The position numbers and the translations under genes were made by a program. This document shows, piece by piece, positions 49,080 to 59,379 of a stretch of DNA of 64,000 nt. This DNA comes from Symbiodinium microadriaticum (Eukaryota; Sar; Dinophyceae; Suessiales; Symbiodiniaceae). Under the pieces are notes generated by a model, which was not told the origin of the DNA, made no database searches, and saw only the letters and a list, made by a program, of their open reading frames with translations. Positions within the stretch are counted from its first letter, which is position 1. Each line of letters starts with the position of its first letter. Where the stretch lies: positions 751,063-815,062 of the forward strand of contig LSRX01000062.1 of NCBI GenBank assembly GCA_001939145.1, in the 5' to 3' direction.

Positions 49080-49440
49080 CAGCAACCCTAAATCCAGGGT
49101 CCAGGGTTTACCCCAAACCCTACACCGTTAAACCCTAGACTTTACCCTAAACCCTTCTAGGGTAAACCCCTGCAGTTCCACATCTTCGAGAACTCCCACC
49201 CCCCAAGACTGGGCATGCAGAGAGGGTTAGGGTTGAGGGTTTAGTAAAGCCCAAATACTGAGTCCGACTGGAAGGATCCTTTAAGCATACGTTTAGGGGT
49301 TTGGGGTTTAGGGTTTAGTATACACCCCGATGGATCCTTTATAGAAACCTTGAAAGGAAACCCTATTGCTTACTTCTCCAAATAAGCCAGGGAAATACAA
49401 GTTTCAAGGTAACAATTCCAGACTACTAAGTTCTAAGAAC
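49080..49440. repeat. Telomere-like patches
   Basis: CCCTAAA units at 49,085-49,165 and TTTAGGG units near 49,225-49,320, with an ACTGAGTCC...GGATCC arm at 49,255-49,280 (remnant of the hairpin family of 21,488-21,602). Confidence 0.6.
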
Positions 49441-49445
49441 CCAAA

Positions 49446-49678
49446 ATGTTTCAAAGGCTGGGTAATGGAGAACTACCCATAGGCTCCAAAGTAGCTCCTT
49501 TTTTTTGTGGTTTATACTTAGGATCCTACAAGGTAACCCCCAAAAAGGAACTACCTTGGACCCTTGAGGTAAGTTACGGTTTAAGGACGAGGAGCCCCAG
49601 CGACTTTTCGCTGCGATTACCTGCAGACCTCAACTTACCACCTCCCCCCGCCCCCTTTGAAAGCCTAAAGTCCTAAAT
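49446..49678 (+). CDS. Host exon split by a diverged family B hairpin
   Basis: Reads MFQRLGNGEL up to the B element (49,476-49,569). With it and one TA removed it continues SYGLRTRSPSDFSLRLPADL and a Pro-rich end. The frame is also open through the element as it stands, so this is weaker evidence for removal. Product unknown. Confidence 0.5.
49476..49569. mobile_element. Diverged family B hairpin, TA flanks
   Basis: CCCATAGGCTCCAAAGTAG... to ...GAACTACCTTGGACCCTTGAGG. Confidence 0.65.
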
Positions 49679-49679
49679 C

Positions 49680-50230
49680 CCACACCCGGAATCCGGCCCT
49701 AGGAGCTTTGCCGAAGGCGGGTCTTGGTATTTAGGGTTTGGGGTGTAGGGTTTGGGGTTTTAAATAGGGGTTGCGGGTTGTGACAGGGACTTTGAGTATC
49801 AGCCGCTTACAGAAGACACGGTGACAAACCTGTCATTATATGTTCCATCAAAACACCTAAACCGCAAATCCCTGTTTTGAGCCCGAGAGGTTCCGGTTTA
49901 AGATTGAAGTTTCAGAGAACTTGAGTTCAGGGTTTCATGGCTTCCTGGTCAGGGGTTAATTTAGAGTTTAGCGTTTGTGTTTCGGGGCAATAGAGCTGAT
50001 GTAGTTTGGCGCTTCGGGTCCTGGGGTTCATTGTTCTAGGGGTTAGGATGTAGGTGTTTATGGGGCTTTGCTAGAGGGTTTCCACACGGCCTAGTGAGAG
50101 GTTTTTGTGGGGTTCTGAAAGCGTTTTTGTTCAGGTTGTTGTGATACCAGAATGTCGTTGTTGGGGTGTTGGCTCGCAGGGGTTGCTGTTTTTATGCACT
50201 AAAATTGAGGGGTTGTCGGGCGGTAAATGT
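49680..50230. other. Spacer without supportable gene
   Basis: TTTAGGG remnants at 49,730-49,765 and G/T-rich sequence. Nothing else seen. Confidence 0.4.
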
Positions 50231-50251
50231 TTACATTTTACAGAGGCTAGG

Positions 50252-50337
50252 AGCTTGGATGCAGGATGTACGCGAAGGATCTGAGGATTCCGAAAAGCTG
50301 TAAGAAACGGCCAACAGTCGCACAAGCAGAGCAAAGG
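50252..50337 (+). CDS. Host exon with strong donor
   Basis: GGATGCAG precedes; GTACGTA follows. Reads MYAKDLRIPKSCKKRPTVAQ then AEQ. Basic; could hold the start codon (ATG near 50,265). Its out-phase (2) fits a reading of the next exon beginning RKYIILIIQ. Confidence 0.5.
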
Positions 50338-50446
50338 TACGTATACGCGACCTGCATATGTAAGCCATGCTCACAATCAACATCCCAACCCAAGCAACAA
50401 ACTCAGGACTCTAGGGCCTGGGATATAGCTGACTCGAGTTTTGGAG

Positions 50447-50648
50447 GAAGTATATTATACTCCCAAGGGCTCCATGTACCTTTATAGTAGCTACTTAAGC
50501 CTTAAAGTACCTATATAGGGACCCCTTTAAGGCCTAAGTAGCTACTATAAAGGTACATGGAGCCTTTGGGACTTATAATTCAGCAGGCATCATCTACGAA
50601 CAGCAATTCAGACTCACTTCTGTCTTGCCAGGGACCTCCGCATCCTAG
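50447..50648 (+). CDS. Host exon split by a family A hairpin
   Basis: TTTTGGAG precedes. The A element (50,462-50,570) has ACT on both sides. Two frames stay open across the joined site: one phased to the previous exon (KYIILIIQQASSTNSNSDSL) and one reading EVYYTYNSAGIIYEQQFRLT to TAG at 50,646-50,648. Frame choice is open, so confidence is moderate. Confidence 0.5.
50462..50570. mobile_element. Hairpin element, family A, TSD ACT, inside an exon
   Basis: CCCAAGGGCTCCATGTACC... to ...GGTACATGGAGCCTTTGGG; ACT at 50,459-50,461 and 50,571-50,573. Confidence 0.85.
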
Positions 50649-50718
50649 CCAGCTCAAACCTTCAACCCCACAAGCCCAGAACAAGCTCTGAACCCCAAAT
50701 CCCAAACCACACATCGGA

Positions 50719-51054
50719 GTATCCGAAAATAAGGGGTACCTTATTTTGGGGTCCTTATAATAAGAATACTAATTTAGGGTACTATATCAGGGTCCCTGTT
50801 TTCGGAAACCCCACATCCTAAACGCAGCCCCACCCGAAACCCCCTGCCCCCTTCGGGTCCAACGCGCGAGCCGGCCCGTTGCCGCGGGTGTTCCGGCTCC
50901 CGCTTGCAGTTTCTGGGCCGTTTTTGGGGTTTAGGGACGTTTTTCGGCCCTACCCATAGGGCCCCTAAGTAGTTCCTTTTTGTGGCTCATATTTAGAATC
51001 CTATAAGGTATAATTATCCCCAAAAAGGAACTACTTATATAGGGGCCTACGGGT
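50719..51054. mobile_element. Unclassified hairpin and family B hairpin
   Basis: 50,719-50,810: arms TCCGAAAATAAGG / CCCTGTTTTCGGA. 50,953-51,053: family B (CCCATAGGGCCCCTAAGTAG... to ...CTACTTATATAGGGGCC) with TA flanks, in telomere-like surroundings, not clearly in an exon. Confidence 0.65.
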
Positions 51055-51112
51055 AAGCCCTAGGCCCTCAACCCTAAGCCCTCAAAACTGAACCCTAAAC
51101 CCCTGAAATCAC

Positions 51113-51333
51113 GTGTGGGTAAAGCCACGGTGGGCAAATCTGCATCGGCGAAGCGAAAGACAATTGGGGGAGGTTCGAGAAACATGTGCTGCTTCCCCAA
51201 AGACTCCGTGTACCTTCATGATTCATTAGCAGATACTTAGGCCTTAAAGTACCTATATAGGGACCCCTTTAAGGCCTAAGTATCTACTATAAAGGTACAT
51301 AGAGCCTTTGGGTTCAAAAGGGCGTTAACCAAG
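51113..51333 (-). CDS. Host exon split by a family A hairpin
   Basis: Minus strand: acceptor TTAAACAAG, donor GTGATTTC. The A element (51,196-51,312) has TTC (GAA on minus) on both sides. Joined, the exon reads LVNALLKQHMFLEPPPIVFR then FADADLPTVALPT. Unknown; continuous hydrophobic-polar pattern across the join. Confidence 0.75.
51196..51312. mobile_element. Hairpin element, family A, TSD TTC, inside an exon
   Basis: CCCAAAGACTCCGTGTACC... to ...GGTACATAGAGCCTTTGGG; TTC at 51,193-51,195 and 51,313-51,315. Confidence 0.85.
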
Positions 51334-51522
51334 CTTGTTTAACGGTTCAGCGTCTAGGGTTTGGGACATTTCTCCACTCGGGATCTAGTTTTGAGGTACA
51401 TCCTTGCTATATGGTGTAGTTTTATGCGGGGAGCGGAAGAAAGAACATCATAAGCCGGAGAGTAGGGTTGCATGGTGTTTAGCGTTTGAGGTTTGTCTTG
51501 GAAGCGGGGGAACGGCCGATGA

Positions 51523-51733
51523 TTACACGAATGATGCTGGCCATATGACTATCGTACTACAGTAGCAGCTGTATATGATGACGGTGACGGTGCTGATGAT
51601 ACTGATAAGGATGGGGAGTGTGGCATTGGCAATGGCGAATTCGGAGCTGAAGAAGAGGAGATGGTAGCTTGCACAAGATGGAGATACGATGGTATCATTG
51701 TTGAAAATTCCGTCGAACTCCGAGTCGAACTCC
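51523..51733 (-). CDS. Membrane-protein host exon, C-terminal
   Basis: Minus strand after AACTTGAG: EFDSEFDGIFNNDTIVSPSC, ASYHLLFFSSEFAIANATLP, ILISIISTVTVIIYSCYCST then IVIWPASFV and TAA at 51,525-51,523. One hydrophobic helix of about 20 residues near the C-terminus after an acidic segment. No hairpin. Family not recognised; probably the same gene as 51,828-52,040. Confidence 0.65.
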
Positions 51734-51827
51734 TCAAGTTTGGTAAATGTGTGGTTGATATTTCTTACTACTTACCAACACATGGATGAGCTTTGGATGC
51801 AGACGTACAGGTATTATCTGAAAAAAC

Positions 51828-52040
51828 TCATGAAGAAGATGATGTTGAGGATCTGAGGCAGGTAGCTGTCAAAAGTTCCACCTGTCTCCGGTAGTCGTCC
51901 GTATTTTGCTGATCAGCACCCCTATAAAACCCCCGTAGAAAGTGCATGTAGATCTTGATCGTCAGTTCTCTCACAATTCTCCCGCGTGACAGGTTTACGG
52001 TCAGTCTTCTGATCTGCTTCCACACTCCGCAGGTCGACAA
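51828..52040 (-). CDS. Membrane-protein gene, upstream exon(s)
   Basis: Minus strand: WKQIRRLTVNLSRGRIVREL, TIKIYMHFLRGFYRGADQQN in one frame. Near the 3' end another frame gives GTFDSYLPQILNIIFFMSFF. The switch between frames suggests a border or frameshift that I could not place. Confidence 0.5.
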   Translation of the reverse strand: MSTCGVWKQIRRLTVNLSRGRIVRELTIKIYMHFLRGFYRGADQQNTDDYRRQVELLTATCLRSSTSSSS

Positions 52041-52257
52041 AACCCAAACGGTCTTTCATCAAGCACTTCAGATCCTGTGCTAAGCTGCTGTAAAGCTGAG
52101 GATTCAGGGTGTACTGCGAAAATACCCTAAAGGCCCTAAACCGTAAAGTTCACTAGGACGCCAAGCGCCAGGAGCCTGCCACAGTCTCTAGAGCCTCACC
52201 CCTTTCAAACCGTAGAAGTGCAAAGTTTCGCGATTAGGGGTTAGGAGGTTTAGGGTT

Positions 52258-52366
52258 CCCAGAGGCTCCATGTACCTATATAGTAACTACTTAGGCCTCA
52301 AAGGGGTCCCTACGTAGGTACTTTAAGGCCTAAGTATCTACTATGAAGGTACATGGAGCCTTTGGG
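52258..52366. mobile_element. Hairpin element, family A
   Basis: CCCAGAGGCTCCATGTACC... to ...GGTACATGGAGCCTTTGGG. Inside telomere-like sequence, so likely intronic or intergenic. Confidence 0.8.
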
Positions 52367-52379
52367 GGTTTAAAACCCT

Positions 52380-53320
52380 AAAACCCCAAGACGGGGGCAA
52401 AACCGTTTTTGTTGGTACCATGGTTTCTCTCAGCAGCATCTTTGAGATGCTTGCGGCAGGGCTTCGGGCTTTTCCAGGGTTTCAGGCTGAATTCAGGCTC
52501 GGAGTTCTGCAGCTTGAAAGCCCTATGTAGACCCTAAACCCCTAAACCCCAAAGTTTGGGCCTAGGGGTTTAGGGGTTTGGGGTTTAGGTGCTCAGGGGA
52601 TTAGGGTTTAGGAGTTTAGGGTGTATGTCTTAGGGCCTACGCCCTAAACCCTAAACCCCTAGACCCCTACAACCCCCATCACCACTCCTGAATCTGCAAA
52701 ACGCCATCACACAAATAATCTTGCATGCCTCAAACCACCGCAACACTCAACTCAAGCGTAGCCCAATGTCAGTTTTCTCTAAAGGTCACATGTACCTATG
52801 AAATATATACTTGCGCTTTAAAGCACTCCCTATGTAGGTAAATCAAGGCCAAAATTTAAGTACCCCTAAAACCTAAACCCTAAACCCCTATACCCCTAAA
52901 CCCTAACCCTAAACTCCTATACCCCTAAACCCTCACCCTAAACCCTAAACCGCTATACCCCTAAACCCTACATGAACCCTCAGGGCTATCACAAGGGGCT
53001 TGTATGCCAAGCGACTCCCTTTGGCAACATTCTGTCGTGGCCGGCAGCCTTGCGGACAAGGTCCGAAAACTAGGGATCCATACTCTCATTGGGTTCAGGG
53101 CCTTCAGTTTGGGTTAAGGGCCTTCAGTTTAGGGTTTAGGCTTTAGGGGTATTGGGGTTTAGGGTCTAGGGTTTACGGCTTGGTGCTTTGGGGTCTTCAT
53201 GTTTAGTTAAGGCTTAGGGGCAACGGCCGAAAGCTTGTGATCTGCACTGTATTTGCTCAAACACCGTTCTTCCAAGTAGCTGACTCCATGTTCAGGCGTG
53301 ATCAAGGAAGTGTTGTCTCA
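52380..53320. repeat. Telomere-like arrays and spacer
   Basis: CCCTAAA (52,530-52,560), TTTAGGG (52,565-52,625), CCCTAAA (52,640-52,670; 52,870-52,970) and TTTAGGG (53,130-53,175) patches with strand switches. A diverged hairpin near 52,780-52,860. No exon supported. Confidence 0.7.
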
Positions 53321-53322
53321 AA

Positions 53323-53492
53323 CCCAGTATTCCGTAATTAAGGAATATACCTGAAATTACAGGGGGCTAGAAATTTTATATGGTTAACGGTATATTCTCT
53401 AATAATAACCCTTAGCATCACAATAGCTGGGCCCAAAAGCCTTAAAATATGAGTCCTTTGAGGGTAAGGGAAAGAGTATTGGGCTCCCCGGG
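53323..53492. mobile_element. F-like hairpin carrying a nested family C element
   Basis: Outer arms CCCAGTATTCCGTAATTAAG and TATTGGGCTCCCCGGG; a shortened C element (53,408-53,471) lies in the right arm. Confidence 0.55.
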
Positions 53493-53504
53493 TCCCTGCG
53501 ATGA

Positions 53505-53690
53505 CCGCATCGGTTTAGGGTTTAGGGTTCAGGGTCAACCCTAAACGCCTGAACCCTACCTTGCAGGGGTCTAGGGGTTTAGGGTTTAGGGCACACCCCC
53601 AAACCCTATAAACCCTACCTTAGGGGTTTAGGGTTTATATAGGGCTTAGGGTACACCCCCAAACCCTATAAACCCTGGCTGGGGGGCTTC
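53505..53690. repeat. Telomere-like triplication
   Basis: Three related blocks of TTTAGGG...ACACCCCCAAACCCTATAAACC of about 65-70 b. Confidence 0.75.
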
Positions 53691-53699
53691 TGGCAGCTC

Positions 53700-53935
53700 C
53701 AGAAGGGCTCGACAGAAAGCCGAGGGTCTCAAGGATGCCTTCCGAGACCTTTCTTGGGCTTCAAGCGCCCCTGAGGATCAACGGGGTCTTCGTCTTTCAA
53801 TGTTATGAGGAAATACTGTTGATGATATAAATCCTACATTACCTTAAGGACCCTGACCTATGGGAATTATGGTATATTCCTGTTTATAGGTCATGCGGGA
53901 TTTATAACATCAACCGTACATGTGACCTTGTATAG
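53700..53935 (+). CDS. Host exon, family E hairpin inside
   Basis: Several plus-strand frames look coding: QKAEGLKDAFRDLSWASSAP before the element, and across it INGVFVFQCYEEIHVTLYSG then LSSIARRHT to GTGAAC. The E element (53,819-53,915) has TAC on both sides. Frame assignment upstream is unsettled. Confidence 0.45.
53819..53915. mobile_element. Hairpin element, family E, TSD TAC
   Basis: TGTTGATGATATAAATCC... to ...GCGGGATTTATAACATCAACCG, flanked by TAC. Confidence 0.7.
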
Positions 53936-53977
53936 CGGTTTATCATCCATAGCTCGGCGGCATACCCGTGAACATGC

Positions 53978-54205
53978 ATGCTCTATCTTCAGGCTTTCAG
54001 GATTACAGATGTACACGCTATAAATACTTGGAGCCGCCTGGAACTTAAATCGGTGAACCAAGAGCGTCCTGCCTGCGATGCAAGCAGCCACAGTTTTGCC
54101 GGCCTGGTTCTTGTCTTAGGGTGCTCAAGATTGAATCTGGGGATTTCGCGGTTTGGAAACAGGAAAGGTTCACGTACAGCACTAACACTGAATATAGCCC
54201 AGTCA
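53978..54205 (+). CDS. Probable host exon
   Basis: Reads LYLQAFRITDVHAINTWSRL, ELKSVNQERPACDASSHSFA, GLVLVLGCSRLNLGISRFGN. The opposite strand is also open, but the plus reading has better composition. Continues as an ORF into repeat sequence at 54,300-54,391, which I exclude. Confidence 0.4.
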
Positions 54206-54299
54206 TATGCCGGCCGTTTAGGACCCCGAGATAGTATGGAGTGCATATTCAGGAGCCTTAGTATTTGGACCTTAGTATTTGGGCTGGGCTATGTACTAA

Positions 54300-55230
54300 G
54301 ATCGTCCAGGCCCCGGACCCTAAAACCTAGACCCTGGAAGCTTCACCCTAAACACAAAACTCCAAACCCCCACACAACTCCCCTGGCCTGAGCCCTACCC
54401 ACACCCCAAACCACACAAATCCAAAACCCCCTAAAACCCCAAAACCCTAAACCCTAAACCCCTAAACCCCGAAGCCCAAAAATTTAAGCCCCCTAAAAAA
54501 CCTATGACATGGAGTCAAAGTGCCAGGCTTAGAGCAGAGCCTCCTTTTCAGGAGCACCTAGTCCCTCACCCAAAGGCTGGGTTTGGGCTTTCGGGTTTAG
54601 GATTTAGGCTTCGAGCTTAGGGTTTAGGATTAGGGTTTTTGGCATAGGATTAGTGTTTAAGGGTTGGTTGCACAGGAGCTTGAATTGGTTTAAGGTTTGG
54701 GGTTTAGGGCTTAGGCGGGTCCTTACACTATACAGATACATAGCTAAGCCTTCATTCTTCTGGGTAACCAATGAAGCATAGCATTAATTGCTATTACAAC
54801 TTTGTCCGACCTGTGTTGTCGGTCCTTTCACAAGGGCATCCAAAGCACTGAACCTCGGGTCACTGAACCCTGCAAGCCCAAATCACTGACTGGCGAACCG
54901 AAAACTCCTTTACAGAACCCACAACCCCCTCTTAAAAACACGAAACAAAACCTCGCTTAGAACTTTCAAAGCCGTAACCACCTAACGTAAGGTGTTTCTA
55001 AGAGTCCCTGGGCCATCCGGCAGAGTAGAACACAATAAAGATAGAGTCCCCCCCGCCAGAGAGTTAAGGGACAATCCCCGCAGGTTCCCAACTACCTAAT
55101 AATCATATACTCGCCCCAATGCTAACCTGTAGAACTACTATCCTAAACCTTAAACCCAAGCACCCAGAATATGGGGTCCTTTCAACCCTTACCCTAAGGG
55201 TCCAAGTAGTCCTTACCCAAAGTACTTGGA
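54300..55230. other. Spacer with repeats
   Basis: CCCTAAA/CCCCAAAA units 54,320-54,500, TTTAGGG units 54,590-54,715, otherwise no gene. 55,190-55,233 is a minimal palindrome (AAGGGTCCAAGTAGTCC / AAAGTACTTGGACCCTT), a loop-deleted hairpin. Confidence 0.5.
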
Positions 55231-55236
55231 CCCTTA

Positions 55237-55329
55237 CCCAAAGGCTCCATGTACCTTCAGATACTTACCTGTATAGGGACCCCTTTAATGGCCTAAGTAG
55301 CTACTACAAAGGTACATAAAGCCTTTGGG
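55237..55329. mobile_element. Hairpin element, family A, TSD TTA
   Basis: CCCAAAGGCTCCATGTACC... to ...GGTACATAAAGCCTTTGGG, loop shortened; TTA on both sides. Not in a recognisable exon. Confidence 0.8.
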
Positions 55330-56760
55330 TTAGGGCCTAAACCCTAAACCCTGAAACCCTAAAACCTAAACCCTTAGGGTTAGGGGCCCGGCATTGTAGA
55401 GCATCGGAGTGCTTCCCTTCAACTTGAAGTTCGGGAGCTTCGCACACCTTGGGAGCCATCCGTCCAGGCTCATGGATTTAAGGGTTCCTGGGTTTGAGGG
55501 TTTAGGAGTTTAGGGTTCAGGGTTCCTGGGTTTGAGACTTTTGGGTTTAGGAGTTTAGGAGATTAGGGCTGAGGGTTTAGATCCGGTACGGCTGACGGTT
55601 TCAGCCCTCAAGAAGTAAGGCTTTGGTTTTTTCTGCTTTAGGGATGCTAAGGGTTTAGAATAACCCTTACCCTCAAAGGACTCATCCTTTAAGGCTTTCG
55701 GGCCTAAAGACCCTATCGTTGCAGGCTTTTGGGCTATTTTGATGCTGAGGGTTATAAACCCTCAAACTACATAATAATGATTCAATAATATCATCATAAT
55801 AATAATATGGTTTATACAAAAAAACATATAGTAATAATTCGATTTAAGGCTAAGGGGGTTTACGGGCTCAGGGATCCCAGGGCTTTGAGCTAAGGCTTTG
55901 GCGTCCCGTGGTGCACCTTCAAATCTTTCCCCTTACCCTCAACGCACTCATCTTTTAAGGCTTTTGGGCCCAAAAGCGCCTTAATACAAGGTTTTTTGGC
56001 TACTTTGATGCTAAGGGTTTCTGTTCTTGATTTAGTGTGTAAGGTGTTGTCTTGTAACCCTCAGCATCAAAATATTTAGCCCAAAAGCCTTATATAATAG
56101 GGCCTTTGGTCCCAAAAGCCCTTAACATATAAGTCCTTTGAGGGTAAAGGTAAGAAAACAACTTTTGGGGGTTTAGAGTTCAGGATGCTGGCGGGTTCCT
56201 CCAAGAGTTTCGGTTTACGGGTCTTTGAGTTCAAAGTCTCTTGTGGGTTGAAAGCTTCTTGAAGTTTAGTTTTTTTGAAGGGGGTGGCTAGGACTCATGC
56301 TTTGAATTCCTTTCGGGGTGCTTTGGAATGTTCCATCAGATGTCTATAGAGTTTAGAAGCCCTCAACCTTAAACCTGGAACATCTCTATGCTTGCCTAGA
56401 CCCCCGACTCTCTGCCCTCAATCTAGTCCCCAGTAACCCCTTAATAATAAGGGTGCTCTTTTTCCCCAATATTCGGCTTTTAGTAAAGAAACCACCAAAA
56501 AGGAAGGGCAAAAGGGTACTTCTGGGGAACCTAGAACCCCAAACCGGAAGCCTTAAAAAATCGATGGGTCCGACGGTGCCGGGTCCCCCAGATCCAGAGA
56601 TCTGGAGCTCTTACACTCTCCGGGCTCAAGGACGGCTGTCTGAGGGCTTATAGCCTTTATACTTAGAATCAAAATAGCCCAAAAGCACTATGCAATAGGG
56701 TTTTTGGGCCCCAAAGCCTCAAAATATGAGCTTTTTGCGGGAGTTGAGGGGATTCGAAGG
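55330..56760. mobile_element. Cluster of family C hairpins
   Basis: C elements at 55,662-55,751, 55,931-56,018, 56,057-56,151 and 56,657-56,741 in both orientations, with TTTAGGG patches at 55,480-55,580. ORFs here are short and not convincing. Confidence 0.65.
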
Positions 56761-56853
56761 TGGGGGTTTTGGGTTTTGGGGTTGAGGGCATAATTTCGGG
56801 TTTAAGGCTTAGGGGAAGGCTCTGGTTATTCACCTAGAGTTTTATTAGGTAGG

Positions 56854-56910
56854 GCTCCAAATGTACTTCAAGGCATATTCCTTAACCAAGGATTTTGGAG
56901 GCCAGCTCTG
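56854..56910. mobile_element. F half-hairpin
   Basis: GGCATATTCCTTAACCAAGG then TTTTGGAGGCCAGCTCTGGG, right arm only. Confidence 0.5.
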
Positions 56911-56949
56911 GGCTAAGCCCTACGCGCTAACCCTAAACCCCCGAAGCCC

Positions 56950-57055
56950 CAATGATCGAATTCTCGCCGAAGAGCGAAGGCTGATACGGGGAATTCGCCT
57001 CGGCAAGAAGTCGTCGGGCACGGCTTCTCTCCTGCCATCTGTTTTCACCCTAAAA
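56950..57055 (+). CDS. Possible host exon
   Basis: Reads NDRILAEERRLIRGIRLGKK then SSGTASLLPSVFT. Basic, well composed; borders not clear. Confidence 0.4.
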
Positions 57056-57117
57056 CCCCTGCACAGCCCCCATGAATGACCCAGTTGCAGTACCGCAGTT
57101 CAACCGCAAACCCTGTA

Positions 57118-57515
57118 CATAGATATATATATATACACATACAGGTATATATATATATATATAATACACACACACATTATAAGTGTATCCAAAAGGAACT
57201 CCCTTACTGACTTTTCGTAGAAATCCACATCGCAATGAACACAAATAATAACCCTGAACACTAAACCCTTTATGAACATAAGCAACAATCCCAAGCAGTA
57301 AACCCTTTATACAAGACCAGCAGCCTCGCGATAGGACCATATTTATATAAAGAAATTACCCCCAAGGCTCCATATACTTTGGCCTTTGAGTAGTCTCTAT
57401 AAAGGCACTCTGGGGCCAAGGTATATACTGTAGATGTCACAAATCCTGCATTGCCAATAATATTATTAAGGAAAATACCATGATTCCCATAATTTATAAG
57501 GTCCTTAAGGTAAGA
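57118..57515. mobile_element. TA microsatellite and chimeric G/E hairpin
   Basis: TA/CA runs at 57,118-57,180. 57,358-57,427 has G arms (CCCAAGGCTCCATATACTTTGG), running directly into an E-type end with loop (57,428-57,513), as if one element landed in the other and both lost an arm. Confidence 0.5.
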
Positions 57516-57534
57516 TACTACCTGGGTTAGCATC

Positions 57535-57930
57535 CCTAAACCCTACACCCCAAAACCCCAAAACCCCCTAAACGCCTAAACCCTAAACTCTAAACCCTAA
57601 CCCCTAAAACCCCTAAACCCCAAACCCCTAAACCCTAAACGCCCGGCGAAGGTGGCCTCGATCTTCCTCCGCAGGAAGCTCTTCAGCCTGCTTGTGAGTA
57701 GCCGGGAGCCCGGCTCGGCCACCTGGGTACCCAAAGGACCGGTTTGGGGTTTGGGGTTTAGGATTTAGGGTTTAAGGGGTTTAGGGGTTTAGGGTTTAGG
57801 ATTTAGGGTTTTGGATTTAGGGTTTAGGGTAAAGGGTTTAGGATTTAGGCTGTAGGGTTTAGGGTGCAGGATCCAAGGTTTAGGATTTAGGGTTTAGGAT
57901 TTAGGATTTAGGGTTTAGGGTTTAGAAGGG
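57535..57930. repeat. Telomere-like arrays around a small exon
   Basis: CCCTAAA/CCCCAAAA units 57,540-57,640 and TTTAGGG/ATTTAGGG units 57,745-57,925, pointing towards each other with unique sequence between. Confidence 0.85.
57640..57727 (-). CDS. Possible host exon between arrays
   Basis: Minus strand: AEPGSRLLTSRLKSFLRRKI then EATFAG. GC-rich, strongly basic; about 28 codons. Borders fall at the repeat edges. Confidence 0.4.
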
Positions 57931-57934
57931 ACTT

Positions 57935-58045
57935 CCCAGAGACTCCAAAAGGCCTTCATTAAGGAACATACCTTAAATTAATAATGGGAGCCCTAAGAAG
58001 ATTTAGGGCATGTGCCTTAACTAAAGGATAATTCGAGTCTCTGCA
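57935..58045. mobile_element. Hairpin element, family F
   Basis: CCCAGAGACTCCAAAAGGCC... to ...GGATAATTCGAGTCTCTG. Confidence 0.7.
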
Positions 58046-58431
58046 GACGTGGCTGTCACGCCAAACGCCCTAAAAGCCCTAAAGCCTAAACCCATTTAGG
58101 CTAGTCTTTGGGGAATGGGGTACGCATTTGTGTTTAATGGGAATCCCGGAGTTAAGGTTAAACATTTATAGTTTAACGTTCGATGGTGTAGGGTTTGTGT
58201 TCTATTGACGCTCTACACTTCTAGAGTTTGGGGGCTTGGAGGGAAGGAGATGGATCTCAAAAGTTGCCATGCAGCTGAAGTTTAGAGGTCTACGGTTGAA
58301 ATTGACGCCGTGACTGCAAAGCCTAGGCTTTCGAGCTCTATGGGGTTTAGGGGTTTCTGGTTTAGGGGTTTAGGGTCTAAAGTTTAGGGTTTAGGGTCTA
58401 GGGTTTAGGGGATGCATGTTTAGTGTCGCGG

Positions 58432-58612
58432 CTTTGCAAGCTCTGTCCTTAACTTCTGGTATACCCTTACCCTCAAAGGACTCATATTTTAAAGCTTTTA
58501 GGCCCAAAGACCCTATCATAAAAGGCTTTTGGGCTATTTTGATGCTAAGGGATAGAGTATTAGGGCTTATTAGGGCTTGAGGCTCAGGCTTGCCACGAAT
58601 CGTCTTTGGCTC
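58432..58612 (-). CDS. Host gene (58.4-59.1 kb, minus): terminal exon split by a family C hairpin
   Basis: Acceptor CACCTGGAG. Reads PKTIRGKPEPQALISPNTL up to the C element (58,464-58,552, TAT on both sides, minus strand). With it removed the frame continues YQKLRTELAKPRH and TAA. The entry phase (0) matches the exit phase of the upstream exon. Confidence 0.6.
58464..58552. mobile_element. Hairpin element, family C, TSD ATA, inside an exon
   Basis: CCCTTACCCTCAAAGGACTC... to ...GGGCTATTTTGATGCTAAGGG; ATA on both sides. Confidence 0.75.
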
Positions 58613-58681
58613 CAGGTGCAAAGTTTGGGGGTTCGAAGTAGTTAACAGACATTCAAACACCCGAACAGTACACTTAACACC

Positions 58682-59135
58682 TTTAAATATATTTTTTGAC
58701 ATGCACAGCAGCTGTAGGGCCAAAGCATACATGAAATTGGTAATGCTTTTCCAGAGGTTTCGTAAACAATATCTAACCCCCTCAAACCACGCTGCACTCC
58801 CAGCCTGAGCCCCAGCACAAAGAGTTCGGTCTTCATCTTATCTGACTGCTTTCGATCCTCACCCTCCAAGCTAAACGCCGAATGCGTCCTCAATTCCCAA
58901 ACCCAAAGGCTCCATGTACATTGATAGTAGATACTTAGGCCTTAAAGTACCTATATAAGGACCGCTTTAAGGCCTAAGTAGCTACTATAAAGGTACATGG
59001 AGCCTTTGGGAAAACTCGCATTTCAAACGTCCTGCCGCTTGTTGCGGCCGAGCCGCTAAAGTTTCACGCCGCATCAGCGCGCTGTTGGCCAGCAAAGAGG
59101 TCTTCCCATGGTCATCGACGACGTATTCGTGCATC
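58682..59135 (-). CDS. Host gene (58.4-59.1 kb, minus): exon split by a family A hairpin
   Basis: Acceptor GTATCCAG. Reads MHEYVVDDHGKTSLLANSAL, MRRETLAARPQQAAGRLKCE up to the A element (58,902-59,010, AAA on plus/TTT on minus on both sides). With one copy removed it continues FWELRTHSAFSLEGEDRKQS, DKMKTELFVLGLRLGVQRGL to CQKIYLK and GTGTTAAG. About 110 codons. Unknown protein. Confidence 0.7.
58902..59010. mobile_element. Hairpin element, family A, TSD AAA, inside an exon
   Basis: CCCAAAGGCTCCATGTACA... to ...GGTACATGGAGCCTTTGGG; AAA at 58,899-58,901 and 59,011-59,013. Confidence 0.85.
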
Positions 59136-59263
59136 CTGGATACCCTAGGGTTTAGGGTTTAGGGTTCAACCGAGAGATTTAAGAATGTTGGGTATTTAGG
59201 TGCAGCAGCGACAAGAAAACCGTCGGGGATAAACGGTGGGCTTATGAAGTATATACGTACAAA

Positions 59264-59376
59264 GATAATATAGGGGCCTTAAGAAATTGAGAACAGAGCT
59301 TTGGGTCCCATTGTATTATTCTTATAATAAAGAACCCCCTAATTAATATACGTAACTAATTAGGCCCCTATATTAT
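59264..59376. mobile_element. Unclassified hairpin
   Basis: Arms ATAATATAGGGGCCTTAA and TTAGGCCCCTATATTATGT. A related arm (GTAGGGGCCTTATTGATT ... TATTGAGGCCTCTACAG) is at 59,827-59,936. Confidence 0.55.
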
Positions 59377-59379
59377 GTA

